Shown here: positions 52,389 to 63,063 of the stretch, one piece after another
Numbering within the stretch: the stretch's first letter is position 1
Layout of the letters: each line of letters opens with the position of its first letter
Assembly: GCA_030656215.1 (NCBI GenBank)
Contig: JAUSOD010000091.1
Span: forward strand, 1 to 64,000
Direction of reading: 5' to 3'
Length of the DNA: 64,000 nucleotides
Source: Azoarcus sp.
GTDB taxonomy: Bacteria > Pseudomonadota > Gammaproteobacteria > Burkholderiales > Rhodocyclaceae
Translations under genes and position numbers: made by a program
Notes under the pieces: model-generated
What the model was told of the DNA's origin: nothing
The model's database searches: none
The model's input: only the letters and a program-made list of their open reading frames with translations

Positions 52389-52393
52389 CGGAC

Positions 52394-53695
52394 TCAGCCG
52401 CCGGAGGCGCGAACCACCGCCTCGTCGAGCGCCTCCTTGGCGGCCTTGCGATCGGCCCACACTGCACTGAGTTCCTCGTCGAGGATGCGGCGCACCTTCT
52501 GCCGCTCCACCGAGGGCTGCGAGACCGAGTCACCCGTCACCGGCTTGTTGGAAAGCTGACCGACGGCCACATTGACGTTCTCGAGATCGTCACCGAGCAG
52601 TTCGCTGCGTGAGGCGAGCAAACCGGCCCGATTGAGCGGCAGATATCCGGTTTCCCGCTGCCAGGCAACCTGGTTCTCGGCTTGCAGCCAGAAACTGACG
52701 AATCGTGCGACGCCCTTGTACTCGGCCGGCTTCTTGCCCGCGGAAACCCACATCGCGGGACCGTCGGCCAGGGTGTTCTGCGGCGCACCGGGGAAGTCGT
52801 CATAGAAGGGCAGTCGGACCACGCCGACATCGATATCGCCCTTGCGGCGGAAGTCGGTCCAGCTGTCGGAGGGCGCCGCAATGACCGCACACTCGCCACT
52901 GGTAAAGCGCTGCTCGGCCTCGCCGCTGCGATCGAACACATGCAGATAACGTGCGCGGTGCCAACTGGCCATCATCGCCACGTGCTTGACCTGAAACATG
53001 CCGTTGAACGAGGGAGCCAGCACCTTGCCGCGCATGGCGGCAACGGGTTCGTTATGCCAGGCGCTCAGATTCTCGACCATGACGCGACCGGGCTCGGACA
53101 CCGTGTACGGGCAGGTATGGCCGGCGTCGGCAAGACGCCCGAGCACGTTCTGCAGATCGAACCAGGTCGCCGTACTGGTGGTTTCCGGATTCATCCCGGC
53201 GCGGCGCAAGGCATCACGGTTCAGATACAGCACCGGGGTCGACAGGCCGATCGGCAAGGCCAGCAACTGCCCTTTCGCATCCACCGGGGTGCGCGTCATC
53301 ATGGCCGGCGGACGCAGCGTCTGTAGCGCCCCGCCCGCTTCCTTCATCAGGGCATGCAGCGGTTTGAAGCGGGGCTTGCCGACGAGGAAGTTCTCTTCAT
53401 CCTCACCCTCGAGAATCAACAGATGGGGAGCACTGGGCGAACGCCAGTCGCGCTCCGCGAGCACCACCTGGTACTCCTTGCTTTGCGCATTGAACCGTTC
53501 GACCAGCGCATTCAGGGACTCGGCACGTTCTGCCGGCAGGCGGTGGAAGAGCTCGATCTGCTGAATCACGACCGGCTTTGTCGCGACCGGCTTCGGGGTT
53601 GCAGCCGTCACTGCGGCGGTGCTCAGGGACAGCACGGCGGCCGCACCCAGATTCAGGGCAGTGCACAATCCGGCGCTCGAAAAAAATGATCGCAT
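52394..53695 (-). CDS. ugpB: UgpB-like glycerol-3-phosphate ABC substrate-binding protein
   Basis: 433-residue periplasmic binding protein of the UgpB type. The signal peptide (about 1-31) ends VTA. LPIGLSTPVLYLNRDALRRAGM, NLSAWHNEPVA and the loop NGMFQVKHVAMMASWHRARYL correspond to the ligand region of UgpB. Start at ATG 53695; the open frame upstream is not family-like. The permease and ATPase genes (ugpA, ugpE, ugpC) are not in the window, so this receptor must pair with genes elsewhere. Operon with ugpQ. Confidence 0.86.
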   Translation of the reverse strand: MRSFFSSAGLCTALNLGAAAVLSLSTAAVTAATPKPVATKPVVIQQIELFHRLPAERAESLNALVERFNAQSKEYQVVLAERDWRSPSAPHLLILEGEDEENFLVGKPRFKPLHALMKEAGGALQTLRPPAMMTRTPVDAKGQLLALPIGLSTPVLYLNRDALRRAGMNPETTSTATWFDLQNVLGRLADAGHTCPYTVSEPGRVMVENLSAWHNEPVAAMRGKVLAPSFNGMFQVKHVAMMASWHRARYLHVFDRSGEAEQRFTSGECAVIAAPSDSWTDFRRKGDIDVGVVRLPFYDDFPGAPQNTLADGPAMWVSAGKKPAEYKGVARFVSFWLQAENQVAWQRETGYLPLNRAGLLASRSELLGDDLENVNVAVGQLSNKPVTGDSVSQPSVERQKVRRILDEELSAVWADRKAAKEALDEAVVRASGG

Positions 53696-53889
53696 GGGGT
53701 GTAGTTCTCTCACAAACGGGATGGGGCCGCGATCCGCCGGAACGGAGGTCATCAGCAATTGCTGAATTATAGGCGTGCCGTGTGAGAAGTTCGTGAAGCT
53801 GTTCAAACGGTCTGCAAGAACGGGGGCGGTTCAAGTTTTCTGCAGAATTGACGTTAAGCTTCTCAACATACCTCCCACGCGGCTCCATC

Positions 53890-54285
53890 ATGCGCAAGAC
53901 CATCCGCCTTCTGCTCCTGACTGCACTGCTTCCCTTGCTCTCCGGCTGCGACCAACTGGCTGATCTGCTCGAACTGCCCAACCCGGCACGCGACGCGGCC
54001 AAGGCCGAGGCGGAGGGCCAGGCCATCGGGGGCGCCTGCCGACATGCCGGTCGCCCCCTGGAAGACTGTTACACACTCAACCCCGGGGCACAGAAGGCGG
54101 CCGTGTTTGCCGGCTGGCGGTCGATGAACGACTACATGATGGAACACAAGCTGACGGAGGTGCCGTCACGGCTGCAAGCCCAGGGCAAGGACTCGATGCC
54201 GCCGGAGCCAACCGAGGCGCCCGCAGCGGCCACCAAACCCGCTCCAACGCCCGAAGCCCCACGCGCCAGGCCGGCAACGCGCTGA
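53890..54285 (+). CDS. Small lipoprotein of unknown function
   Basis: 131-residue lipoprotein: signal peptide with lipobox LLSGC (Cys20), a short helical middle (about 22-100) with AKAEAEGQAIGGACRHAGRP and MNDYMMEHKL, and a proline/alanine/threonine-rich tail. Three more cysteines exist at CRHA and CYTL, possibly one disulphide. Divergent from ugpB. Family not recognised. Confidence 0.75.
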   Translation: MRKTIRLLLLTALLPLLSGCDQLADLLELPNPARDAAKAEAEGQAIGGACRHAGRPLEDCYTLNPGAQKAAVFAGWRSMNDYMMEHKLTEVPSRLQAQGKDSMPPEPTEAPAAATKPAPTPEAPRARPATR

Positions 54286-54346
54286 ACCGCGCCCCCCGGT
54301 CACAGACCAGGCGCACGAACTTCGGGCACAAACTCACGGCACAAAC

Positions 54347-55399
54347 TCAAGGCGCAGGATTGGAACAGCGCACGTGAATGGTGTCGATCGCGTCGATGAC
54401 TTCATCGGACAGGACGATAGGCCAGGCATCCAGGTTCTCTTCCAGTTGCAGCACCGAACTGGCCCCGATGATGGTGCTGGCCACGCAGCCCCGCCGATAG
54501 ACGAAGGCCAGCGCCAGTTGGGTGAGACTCAGGCCGTGCTTGCTGGCCAGCGCCGCATACTCGGCGACCGCGGGCTGAACCCCGGCCTTGCTGTAACGCT
54601 GACCGAAACCTTCGAACTCGGTGAGTCGCCCGCGCGCGCCGGGATCCGCCAGATATTTGCCGGTGAGATGCCCGAACGCCAGCGGCGAGTAGGCCAGCAA
54701 ACCCACCTGCTCGCGATGGCAGACCTCTGCCAGACCATACTCGAACACCCGGTTCAACAGACTGTAGGCGTTCTGCGTCGTCAACACCCGCGGCAGCCCG
54801 AACTCCCTCGCCACCCGGACGAACTCCATCACCCCCCACGGGTGCTCGTTCGACAGTCCGACATGACGAAGCTTACCCTCCTCCACCAACTCGGCCAGGG
54901 CCTCCAGCTGGGTGCGAATCGGCGTGCATTCGCGCTCTTTTCCCGGATCGTATTGCCACTGCCCAAACATCGGCTGATTGCGCTCCGGCCAGTGCAACTG
55001 GTAGAGGTCGATGTACTCGGTCTGCAGGCGCCGCAGACTCCCTTCGACTGCGGCGCGAATGTTGGTCCGGTCGAGCGCCGGCGGGCCGCCGCGTATCCAG
55101 CCCATGCTGCGCGCAGGCCCAGCCACCTTGGTCGCCAGCACCACGCTCTCACGCGGCTGGCGGGCCAGCCAGCGACCGACGATGATCTCGGTGGCACCAT
55201 AGGTTTCTGCGCGCGGCGGCACCGAATACATCTCGGCCGTGTCGATGAAGTTCACCCCGCGTTCGAGCGCCAGATCGAGCTGCGAATGGGCATCCGACTC
55301 GCCCGTCTGCTGACCGAAAGTCATGGTACCGAGACACACTGCCGATACCTGCGGCCCGCTCTCTCCGAGCACCCGATAGATCATTTCGTCACTGCTCAT
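54347..55399 (-). CDS. Aldo/keto reductase, Tas-like
   Basis: 350-residue NADP(H)-dependent aldo/keto reductase close to E. coli Tas (346 aa). NFIDTAEMY carries the catalytic Asp and Tyr, VVLATKVAGP the Lys, and YQLHWPERNQPMFGQW the His. Cofactor-binding residues lie in VASTIIGASSVLQLEENL. Substrate unknown. It converges on the lipoprotein gene and diverges from rlmM. Confidence 0.9.
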   Translation of the reverse strand: MSSDEMIYRVLGESGPQVSAVCLGTMTFGQQTGESDAHSQLDLALERGVNFIDTAEMYSVPPRAETYGATEIIVGRWLARQPRESVVLATKVAGPARSMGWIRGGPPALDRTNIRAAVEGSLRRLQTEYIDLYQLHWPERNQPMFGQWQYDPGKERECTPIRTQLEALAELVEEGKLRHVGLSNEHPWGVMEFVRVAREFGLPRVLTTQNAYSLLNRVFEYGLAEVCHREQVGLLAYSPLAFGHLTGKYLADPGARGRLTEFEGFGQRYSKAGVQPAVAEYAALASKHGLSLTQLALAFVYRRGCVASTIIGASSVLQLEENLDAWPIVLSDEVIDAIDTIHVRCSNPAP

Positions 55400-55490
55400 C
55401 CACTATTCTCCTGTTGATTCAAGCCGGCGCGACTTATCATGCGTCGCTTCGCATCACCATGATACTTCAGCGCATCTGCGCACTCTGCCC

Positions 55491-56585
55491 ATGTCCGATC
55501 ACAACCAGCCCACCAGTCTCAACATCTCCGGCCTGCTCGCTTACTGCCGTTCCGGCTTCGAGAAGGAGCTCGCCGCCGAGCTCGACGATCTTGCCGCAGA
55601 CGCTGGGCTGATCGGCTTTGTCCGCACCGAACCGAATACCGGCTTTGCCGTGTTCGAGGCCTTCGAGCCGGTTCCGGTCTCCACCCTCGGGGATTTTGCC
55701 GACTGGCGCAAACCGGTGTTCGCGCGCCAGCTGCTACCCTGGTTCGCCAAGGTCGAGAACCTGCCCGAGCGCGATCGCGCCACCCCCATCGTCGCCGCGG
55801 TCCATGCGTCCGGGCAGCGCTTCTCCGGCATCGTGCTCGAAACCCCGGATACGGACGAAGCCAAGCAGCAATCGGGTTTTTGTCGCCGGTTTGCGGAGCC
55901 GCTCGAAAAAGCGCTCGAAAAGGCCGGCCGCCTGCGCGCGAGCCGCACCGGCTTGCCTGCACTGCACGTGCTGTTCACCGATCAGAACACCGCCTGGCTC
56001 GCCTCCGGCCTACCCGGCATGTGCGCGCCGTGGCCGATGGGCATCCCGCGCCTGCGGATGTATTCCAACGCCCCCAGCCGCTCCACGATGAAGCTGGCCG
56101 AAGCGTTCATGACCCTGCTCTCGCCCGAGGAGCTCGAAAGCCAGCTCCGCGCCGGCCAGCGCGCGGTCGACCTCGGCGCGGCGCCCGGCGGCTGGACCTG
56201 GCAGCTCGCCAACCGCGGGCTGCGCGTGGTCGCGGTCGACAACGGCCCGATGAAGGACACCGTGATGGCCACCGAGATGGTCGAACACCTCAAGGCCGAC
56301 GGTTTCACCTGGCGCCCGCAGCGTGCCGTGGACTGGATGGTGTGCGACATGGTCGAGCAGCCCAGCCGGATCGCTTCCCTGGTGGCCGACTGGATCGCCA
56401 CCGGCCGCTGCCGGCATACCATCTTCAACCTCAAGCTGCCGATGAAGCGCCGGCTCGAGGCGGTCGAGCAGTGCCGCATCCTGATCCAGAAGCGACTGGC
56501 CAGCGTGGGACCCTACGACCTGCGCATCAAGCAGCTGTATCACGACCGTGAGGAAGTCACCGCGTATCTGTCACTGAAACGCTGA
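55491..56585 (+). CDS. rlmM: 23S rRNA (cytidine-2498-2'-O)-methyltransferase
   Basis: 364-residue SAM-dependent methyltransferase modifying C2498 of 23S rRNA. The N-terminal THUMP-like region (about 12-160) includes GLLAYCRSGFEKELAAEL. The Rossmann domain (about 185-350) has VDLGAAPGGWTWQLANRGL as SAM-binding motif I. The K-D-K-E tetrad of 2'-O-methyltransferases is represented by SRSTMKLAEAF, VCDMVEQP, FNLKLPMKRR and the final EVTAYLS. Family-typical length. Confidence 0.95.
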   Translation: MSDHNQPTSLNISGLLAYCRSGFEKELAAELDDLAADAGLIGFVRTEPNTGFAVFEAFEPVPVSTLGDFADWRKPVFARQLLPWFAKVENLPERDRATPIVAAVHASGQRFSGIVLETPDTDEAKQQSGFCRRFAEPLEKALEKAGRLRASRTGLPALHVLFTDQNTAWLASGLPGMCAPWPMGIPRLRMYSNAPSRSTMKLAEAFMTLLSPEELESQLRAGQRAVDLGAAPGGWTWQLANRGLRVVAVDNGPMKDTVMATEMVEHLKADGFTWRPQRAVDWMVCDMVEQPSRIASLVADWIATGRCRHTIFNLKLPMKRRLEAVEQCRILIQKRLASVGPYDLRIKQLYHDREEVTAYLSLKR

Positions 56586-56679
56586 CCCCCGGCCCGACAT
56601 GAAGCCCCCCGCTGACCGGTTCGGGCCGTATCCACGCACGGCGGAAGCGCTTGTCACAAAACGCTTTTCGGTCGTTGTG

Positions 56680-56685
56680 TATAAT
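56680..56685 (+). promoter_or_regulatory. -10 element TATAAT of the rhlE promoter
   Basis: A perfect TATAAT lies 137 bases before the rhlE ATG. TTGTCA at 56651-56656 is too far (23 bases) to be an ideal -35. A long leader like this is common for RNA-helicase genes with cold-shock or auto-control. Confidence 0.5.
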
Positions 56686-56822
56686 CATGCACTTTACAAG
56701 CACCCGGCCTGCCCCGCCCGCTTGAGCCCCTGACCGGGGACTCTCCCAAGGTGCATGCTCATGCCACCACCACCGGGTGATGGCAACGCATCGCGGCAGG
56801 CGACACAACCAGAAAGGCGCCC

Positions 56823-58316
56823 ATGAGTTTTGCCGACCTCGGCCTCATCCCGGAACTCCTGCAAGCCGTCGCAGACACCGGCTACACCGAACCCACCCCG
56901 ATCCAGCGCCAGGCAATCCCCATCGTGCTTGCCGGCCTCGACATCCTGGGCGGTGCCCAGACCGGCACCGGCAAGACCGCCGGCTTCACCCTGCCGCTGC
57001 TCCAGCGTCTCGCTCGCCATGCCAGCACCAGCACCTCGCCGGCACGCCACCAGACCCGTGCGCTGATCCTCACACCCACGCGCGAACTGGCGATGCAGGT
57101 CTATGAATCGGTCAAGACCTACAGCAAGCATGTGCCGCTGCGTGCCACCTGCATCTATGGCGGCGTGGACATGAAGGCCCAGGTACAGGAACTGCGCCGC
57201 GGCATCGAGATCGTCATCGCGACCCCGGGCCGCCTGCTGGACCACGTCGAGCAGAAAACCATCCAGCTCGGCCAGGTCGAGATGCTGGTGCTCGACGAAG
57301 CCGACCGCATGCTCGACATGGGCTTCATCCCCGACATCAAGCGCATCCTCGCGCTGCTGCCGGCAAGCCGCCAGAGCCTGCTGTTCTCGGCCACCTTCTC
57401 GGAAGAGATCAAGAAGCTCGCCGACCAGATGCTGAAGAACCCGCAACTGATCGAAGTCGCGCGGCGCAACATGGTGTCTGAAACCATCACCCACGTGGTG
57501 CACCCGGTTTCCGCCGGGATGAAGCGCAACCTGCTCGCCCACCTGCTGCGGCACCAGCCCGATACCCAGGCGCTGGTTTTTGTCGGCACCAAGATCGTGT
57601 GCGGCCGGCTCGCCCACTTCCTCGAGCGCAGCGGCATCTCGGCCGACGCGATCCACGGTGACAAGGGCCAGCAGCAACGTACCGAGACGCTCGAAGCCTT
57701 CAAGGCCGGCAAACTGCGCGTGCTCGTTGCTACCGACGTCGCCGCACGCGGCATCGACATCGACGAGCTGCCCAACGTCATCAACTTCGAACTGCCGCAC
57801 ACCGCGGAAGATTACGTACACCGTATCGGCCGCACCGGCCGCGCCGGGCACAAGGGCAACGCGGTGTCGCTGGTCTGTGCCGAGGAAAAACACTGGCTGG
57901 CCGATATCCAGAAGCTGATCAAGCTCGAGATTCCGCAGGAGATCGTGCCCGGCTTCGACCCCGACCCCGAGTTTTTCGAAGCCGGCACCCGCCATCGTGG
58001 TCGCCGCAGCGGACCTGCCGCAAGCGCAGCCTCAATGCCGGCAGAGTCACACCGCGCCACACCGCCCGACGCCGAGCCACGCCGCCGTCCAGCCGCCTCC
58101 GCGGTTGAGCCACGTGCGGCACGCAGCAGCACAGGCAACCGTGGCCGTACGCAGCGATCGGGCATTGCCGCAGACGGCTTCGACTTCAGCAAACCCTACG
58201 AGTCATCCAAGCCGATCGCGGTCGGCACCGATGGACCGGAACATGGCGACAACATCGCACCACGCCGCCCACAGCGCCCCATCGCCGTGCTGCTCGGCGG
58301 GCTCGGGCGGAAATAG
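56823..58316 (+). CDS. rhlE: ATP-dependent RNA helicase RhlE
   Basis: 497-residue DEAD-box helicase. Motifs in order: Q-motif (PTPIQRQAIPIVL), Walker A AQTGTGKT, PTRELAMQV, TPGRLLDH, DEAD as VLDEADRMLDMGF, SAT in LFSATFSEEI, then ARGIDIDELPNVINF and HRIGRTGRAG. The C-terminal 100 residues are arginine/proline/alanine-rich and disordered, typical of RhlE tails that bind RNA. Likely acts in ribosome assembly or RNA decay. Confidence 0.95.
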   Translation: MSFADLGLIPELLQAVADTGYTEPTPIQRQAIPIVLAGLDILGGAQTGTGKTAGFTLPLLQRLARHASTSTSPARHQTRALILTPTRELAMQVYESVKTYSKHVPLRATCIYGGVDMKAQVQELRRGIEIVIATPGRLLDHVEQKTIQLGQVEMLVLDEADRMLDMGFIPDIKRILALLPASRQSLLFSATFSEEIKKLADQMLKNPQLIEVARRNMVSETITHVVHPVSAGMKRNLLAHLLRHQPDTQALVFVGTKIVCGRLAHFLERSGISADAIHGDKGQQQRTETLEAFKAGKLRVLVATDVAARGIDIDELPNVINFELPHTAEDYVHRIGRTGRAGHKGNAVSLVCAEEKHWLADIQKLIKLEIPQEIVPGFDPDPEFFEAGTRHRGRRSGPAASAASMPAESHRATPPDAEPRRRPAASAVEPRAARSSTGNRGRTQRSGIAADGFDFSKPYESSKPIAVGTDGPEHGDNIAPRRPQRPIAVLLGGLGRK

Positions 58317-58398
58317 GCCCGCCTGACCCGGTTATTCAACCGATTTGGCGGCAACGCTTCAAGTATGCTGAGTCCACGCCGATATATGGGCTGAACAC

Positions 58399-59952
58399 TT
58401 GGACATGCTGCCGCCGATGAACCCCGCCAGCCCTTCACCGGGCAAACACAATCCAGAAGACCCCTTCGTCCCCGACCTGTCGGAAGGGGCCGAGGCTGGC
58501 GTGTATCTGGCCCTTCTCGAACTCATCGACGAGGGCCTGATCATCACCGGCGATGAACGCATCATCGACGCCAACAGCGCCGCCTGCCGCCTTCTCGGGC
58601 GCGACTACCGCCAAGTCGCCGGGCGGCCGCTGGCCGACCTCTTTATCGACGAACGCGCCTTCCTTGACGCCCGCGCACGCCTGATGATCCAGGGCGAGAT
58701 GCGCGGCAATCTGCGTATTGCACTGCCCGGCGGACGTCAGCGCGATTTCCGTTTTGTTGCTGCCGCCCGGCTTCGACCTGGCATCCACGCCCTGATCCTG
58801 AGCCCCGATGTGCTGTCCGAAACCGTGGAGCCAGACCAGGATCCGGACGGCAGCTACCCCTCGACCGACAATGTATGGCCACGCCTGGCCGCCGCGCTGG
58901 CCCAACCGGTGATCGTGATCGACGAACGCGGTCGTATCAATGCGGCAAATGCAGCAGCGCTCGCTGCCCTCGCGATGGATCGCACCGAGCTGGTCGGGCG
59001 GGATGCAGTCGACTGTCTGGACATCAGCTGGCCAGCCGCAGATGCGCCGCCACTGGCGCAACTCAAGGCCCCGGGCAAAGCCAGCGCTTTTGGTGCGCGG
59101 GTGCTGGCCGGCCCACGCGATGGTTGGCGCCTGCTGGTGCTTCCCCCGCATCCGTCGGGACTGCCCGTGGCCAGCCCGTCGGGAGCCGGGACCAAGCCGC
59201 GCCAGCCCCCGATCGAAAGCAGGCAGCTCGAGCTCCACTTCCAACCCTTGATCAACGCCCGCAGCGGCGCGATTCATGCCGGCGAAGCACTGATGCGCTG
59301 GCACCATCCGCGTCTGGGCCTGATTCCCTTTCACCGCTTTGCCGATGCGGCACGTGACGACGGAAGACTCCCCGAGCTCGGCGGCTGGGCACTGCGCAGC
59401 GCCTGTCATGCGGCCAGCAGGTGGCCGGCCACCCGCGGCCGCTCCCCCACCGTAACCGTCAATATCGCGATCGAGCAGATCATGCATGGAGCGCTGGTAC
59501 AACAGGTGACCAGCGCCTTGAGCGAAAGCGAGCTCGATCCGCGGCGGCTTGAACTCGACCTCGATGAACAGGTGCTCGCCGTCGCAGATGAACAGATCGC
59601 GGTCACGCTCCAGGCGCTTGAGGCGCTGGGGGTGCAGCTTGCCATCGATGACTTCGGCCGCGGGCTCACCTCCTTCCGTCGTCTCAAACGCTATCCGGTG
59701 CAGGCACTGAAGCTCGATCCTGAACTGGTCCGCAATATCGGCAAAGAGGACGAGAGCGACGCGATGATCGAAGCCATCATATGCATGGCTGCACCGCTCG
59801 GAATCAAGGTACTGGCGCGGGGGGTGGAGACCGAGGCACAGCAGTCCTTCCTGCTCGCGCTGGGCTGCGATCTGCAGCAAGGCCCACTGTTTGGGCAACC
59901 GATGACCGGCACGGCGTTCTCAGGTTTCCTCTCCGGCCAGCTTTTTTGTTAG
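58399..59952 (+). CDS. PAS-EAL protein with a degenerate phosphodiesterase site
   Basis: 517 residues: PAS (about 35-135), a second PAS-like region (about 160-250) and EAL (about 272-510). E296-A297-L298 (EALMRW), Asn355, Asp417-Asp418 (IDDFGRG), Lys438 and Gln494 are kept. The metal-ligand Glu of the LELEITE strand is Asp387, and the invariant Glu of the AEGVE loop is Arg474 (LARGVETEAQ). Loss of this residue normally abolishes c-di-GMP hydrolysis, so it is more likely a c-di-GMP binder or a protein-interaction regulator than an active phosphodiesterase. Cytoplasmic; no membrane helix. Confidence 0.88.
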   Translation: MDMLPPMNPASPSPGKHNPEDPFVPDLSEGAEAGVYLALLELIDEGLIITGDERIIDANSAACRLLGRDYRQVAGRPLADLFIDERAFLDARARLMIQGEMRGNLRIALPGGRQRDFRFVAAARLRPGIHALILSPDVLSETVEPDQDPDGSYPSTDNVWPRLAAALAQPVIVIDERGRINAANAAALAALAMDRTELVGRDAVDCLDISWPAADAPPLAQLKAPGKASAFGARVLAGPRDGWRLLVLPPHPSGLPVASPSGAGTKPRQPPIESRQLELHFQPLINARSGAIHAGEALMRWHHPRLGLIPFHRFADAARDDGRLPELGGWALRSACHAASRWPATRGRSPTVTVNIAIEQIMHGALVQQVTSALSESELDPRRLELDLDEQVLAVADEQIAVTLQALEALGVQLAIDDFGRGLTSFRRLKRYPVQALKLDPELVRNIGKEDESDAMIEAIICMAAPLGIKVLARGVETEAQQSFLLALGCDLQQGPLFGQPMTGTAFSGFLSGQLFC

Positions 59953-60011
59953 CATCGACGCAGTTTCGGGCTTGAACCTCACCCTCACCCTGCAGGCAAG
60001 GCACTCTCACG

Positions 60012-60653
60012 ATGCTCGACAAAGCACGCTACATCGTTGTTGAAGGCCCGATCGGGGCAGGCAAAACCTCACTTGCGCGGCGCCTTGCAGAGCGTCTGCA
60101 GGCAGTCACCGTATTTGAGCAGCCCGAGGCCAACCCCTTTCTCGCGCGCTTCTACCAGAATGCAGACCGCTGGGCGCTGCCGGCCCAGCTCTCCTTCCTG
60201 TTCCAGCGCATCGACCAGCTCGCTGCGTTGGCACGCGACACGACCGACAGTCAGCGCATCGTGTCGGACTTCCTGCTGGAAAAGGACCCTCTGTTCGCAG
60301 ACCTGAACCTGACCCCGGATGAACGCGTCCTGTATCAGCGCGTATTCGATGCAATGAGCCCCCCGGCGCCACCGAAACCCGATCTGGTGATCTACCTCCA
60401 GGCGCGCGCAGATACCTTGATGGAGCGCATCCGCAAGCGCGGCATGGAGGCCGAGCGGCGCATTACCGAAGCCTATCTCGAGCGGGTGGCCGAGCGCTAC
60501 GCCCGCTTTTTCTACCAGTACGAAACCGCACCGCTGTTCATCGTCGATGCCGGTGTACTCAACCCGGTCGACAACGAAGCCGACTTCGAACTCCTGATCG
60601 ACCGCCTGCGCAACATGCGCGGATACCGCGAATTCTTCGGCTACGCCGGCTGA
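60012..60653 (+). CDS. Deoxynucleoside kinase family protein
   Basis: 213-residue P-loop kinase of the deoxyadenosine/deoxyguanosine/deoxycytidine kinase family. [21 protein letters not shown] is the Walker A region, [13 protein letters not shown] the DRS-like region, and [13 protein letters not shown] the LID arginines. It probably phosphorylates deoxynucleosides for salvage. It precedes panB by 79 bases in the same direction, a grouping often seen in betaproteobacteria. Confidence 0.88.
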   Translation: MLDKARYIVVEGPIGAGKTSLARRLAERLQAVTVFEQPEANPFLARFYQNADRWALPAQLSFLFQRIDQLAALARDTTDSQRIVSDFLLEKDPLFADLNLTPDERVLYQRVFDAMSPPAPPKPDLVIYLQARADTLMERIRKRGMEAERRITEAYLERVAERYARFFYQYETAPLFIVDAGVLNPVDNEADFELLIDRLRNMRGYREFFGYAG

Positions 60654-60732
60654 CTTCCCCCGCTGCACTGTCATCCCGCTTGTGCATCGCACCAGTTTGG
60701 TGAAAACTGCCGCCTCCTCTGTGGAGCGAACA

Positions 60733-62411
<1,679 letters not shown>

Positions 62412-62485
62412 GCACGCCATTCGGGATCAGGGTTCGCCCACGCTTGCATCCGGAGCCGGATCATTACAAGCTATTAAAAAGAACA

Positions 62486-62502
62486 CCGCCCGCAACGGGC
62501 GG
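62486..62502 (+). terminator. Hairpin after panC
   Basis: Stem CCGCCCG / CGGGCGG with a three-base loop, without a T-run on the plus strand. It may end pan transcription or sit in the leader of the CBS gene at 62535. Confidence 0.4.
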
Positions 62503-62534
62503 ACCATGCAACTGCAACTGACGAGGGATACGGG

Positions 62535-62978
62535 ATGACGACGACAGTAGGACAGATTCTTGCGCTAAAGGGCAACAAGGCGATGGCGGTGACGCCGGAC
62601 AATTCGATCCTCGAAGCGCTGAAGATCATGGCCGAATTCGATATCGGCGCGGTTCTCGTGACCGAAGGCGATCAACTGGTCGGCATCTTCACCGAGCGCG
62701 ACTATGCCCGCAAAGTCGCGCTGAAAGGACTGGTGTCGCGTGATGTGAAAGTCCGCGAACTGATGACCGCAAACCCGTTTACGGTGACCCCGGAAAACAC
62801 GGTGGATGAAGTCATGCAGACCATGACCAACAAGCGTTTCCGTCACCTTCCGGTCCTCGAAGAAGGCAAGATCGCCGGCATCGTCACCATTGGCGACATG
62901 GTCAAGTGCATCGTCAGCGAGCACGAGGCGACCATCCAGCATCTGTCGAATTACATCGCCGGCGATCTCGCAACCTGA
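62535..62978 (+). CDS. CBS-domain pair protein
   Basis: 147 residues, two CBS domains (about 10-65 and 75-130). Conserved blocks are FDIGAVLVTEGDQLVGIFTERDYARKVAL and FRHLPVLEEGKIAGIVTIGDMVK. It is a stand-alone nucleotide-sensing pair like the protein at 25958. Weak GAGGGA ribosome site. It is followed by a strong hairpin separating it from pepN. Confidence 0.88.
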   Translation: MTTTVGQILALKGNKAMAVTPDNSILEALKIMAEFDIGAVLVTEGDQLVGIFTERDYARKVALKGLVSRDVKVRELMTANPFTVTPENTVDEVMQTMTNKRFRHLPVLEEGKIAGIVTIGDMVKCIVSEHEATIQHLSNYIAGDLAT

Positions 62979-63011
62979 GAACCGGCGCTGCCTGTCGGCG
63001 CTGAATGCAGG

Positions 63012-63049
63012 GCCGCTGCGGGGCTGACCTCAGTCGGCCCCGCAGCGGC
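63012..63049. terminator. Long hairpin between CBS gene and pepN
   Basis: A 17-bp stem with a single G:U wobble and a four-base loop (63012-63028 pairs with 63033-63049). It lies between converging genes and probably ends both transcripts even though no T-run is present. Confidence 0.7.
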
Positions 63050-63063
63050 GTGCATGACGACGT

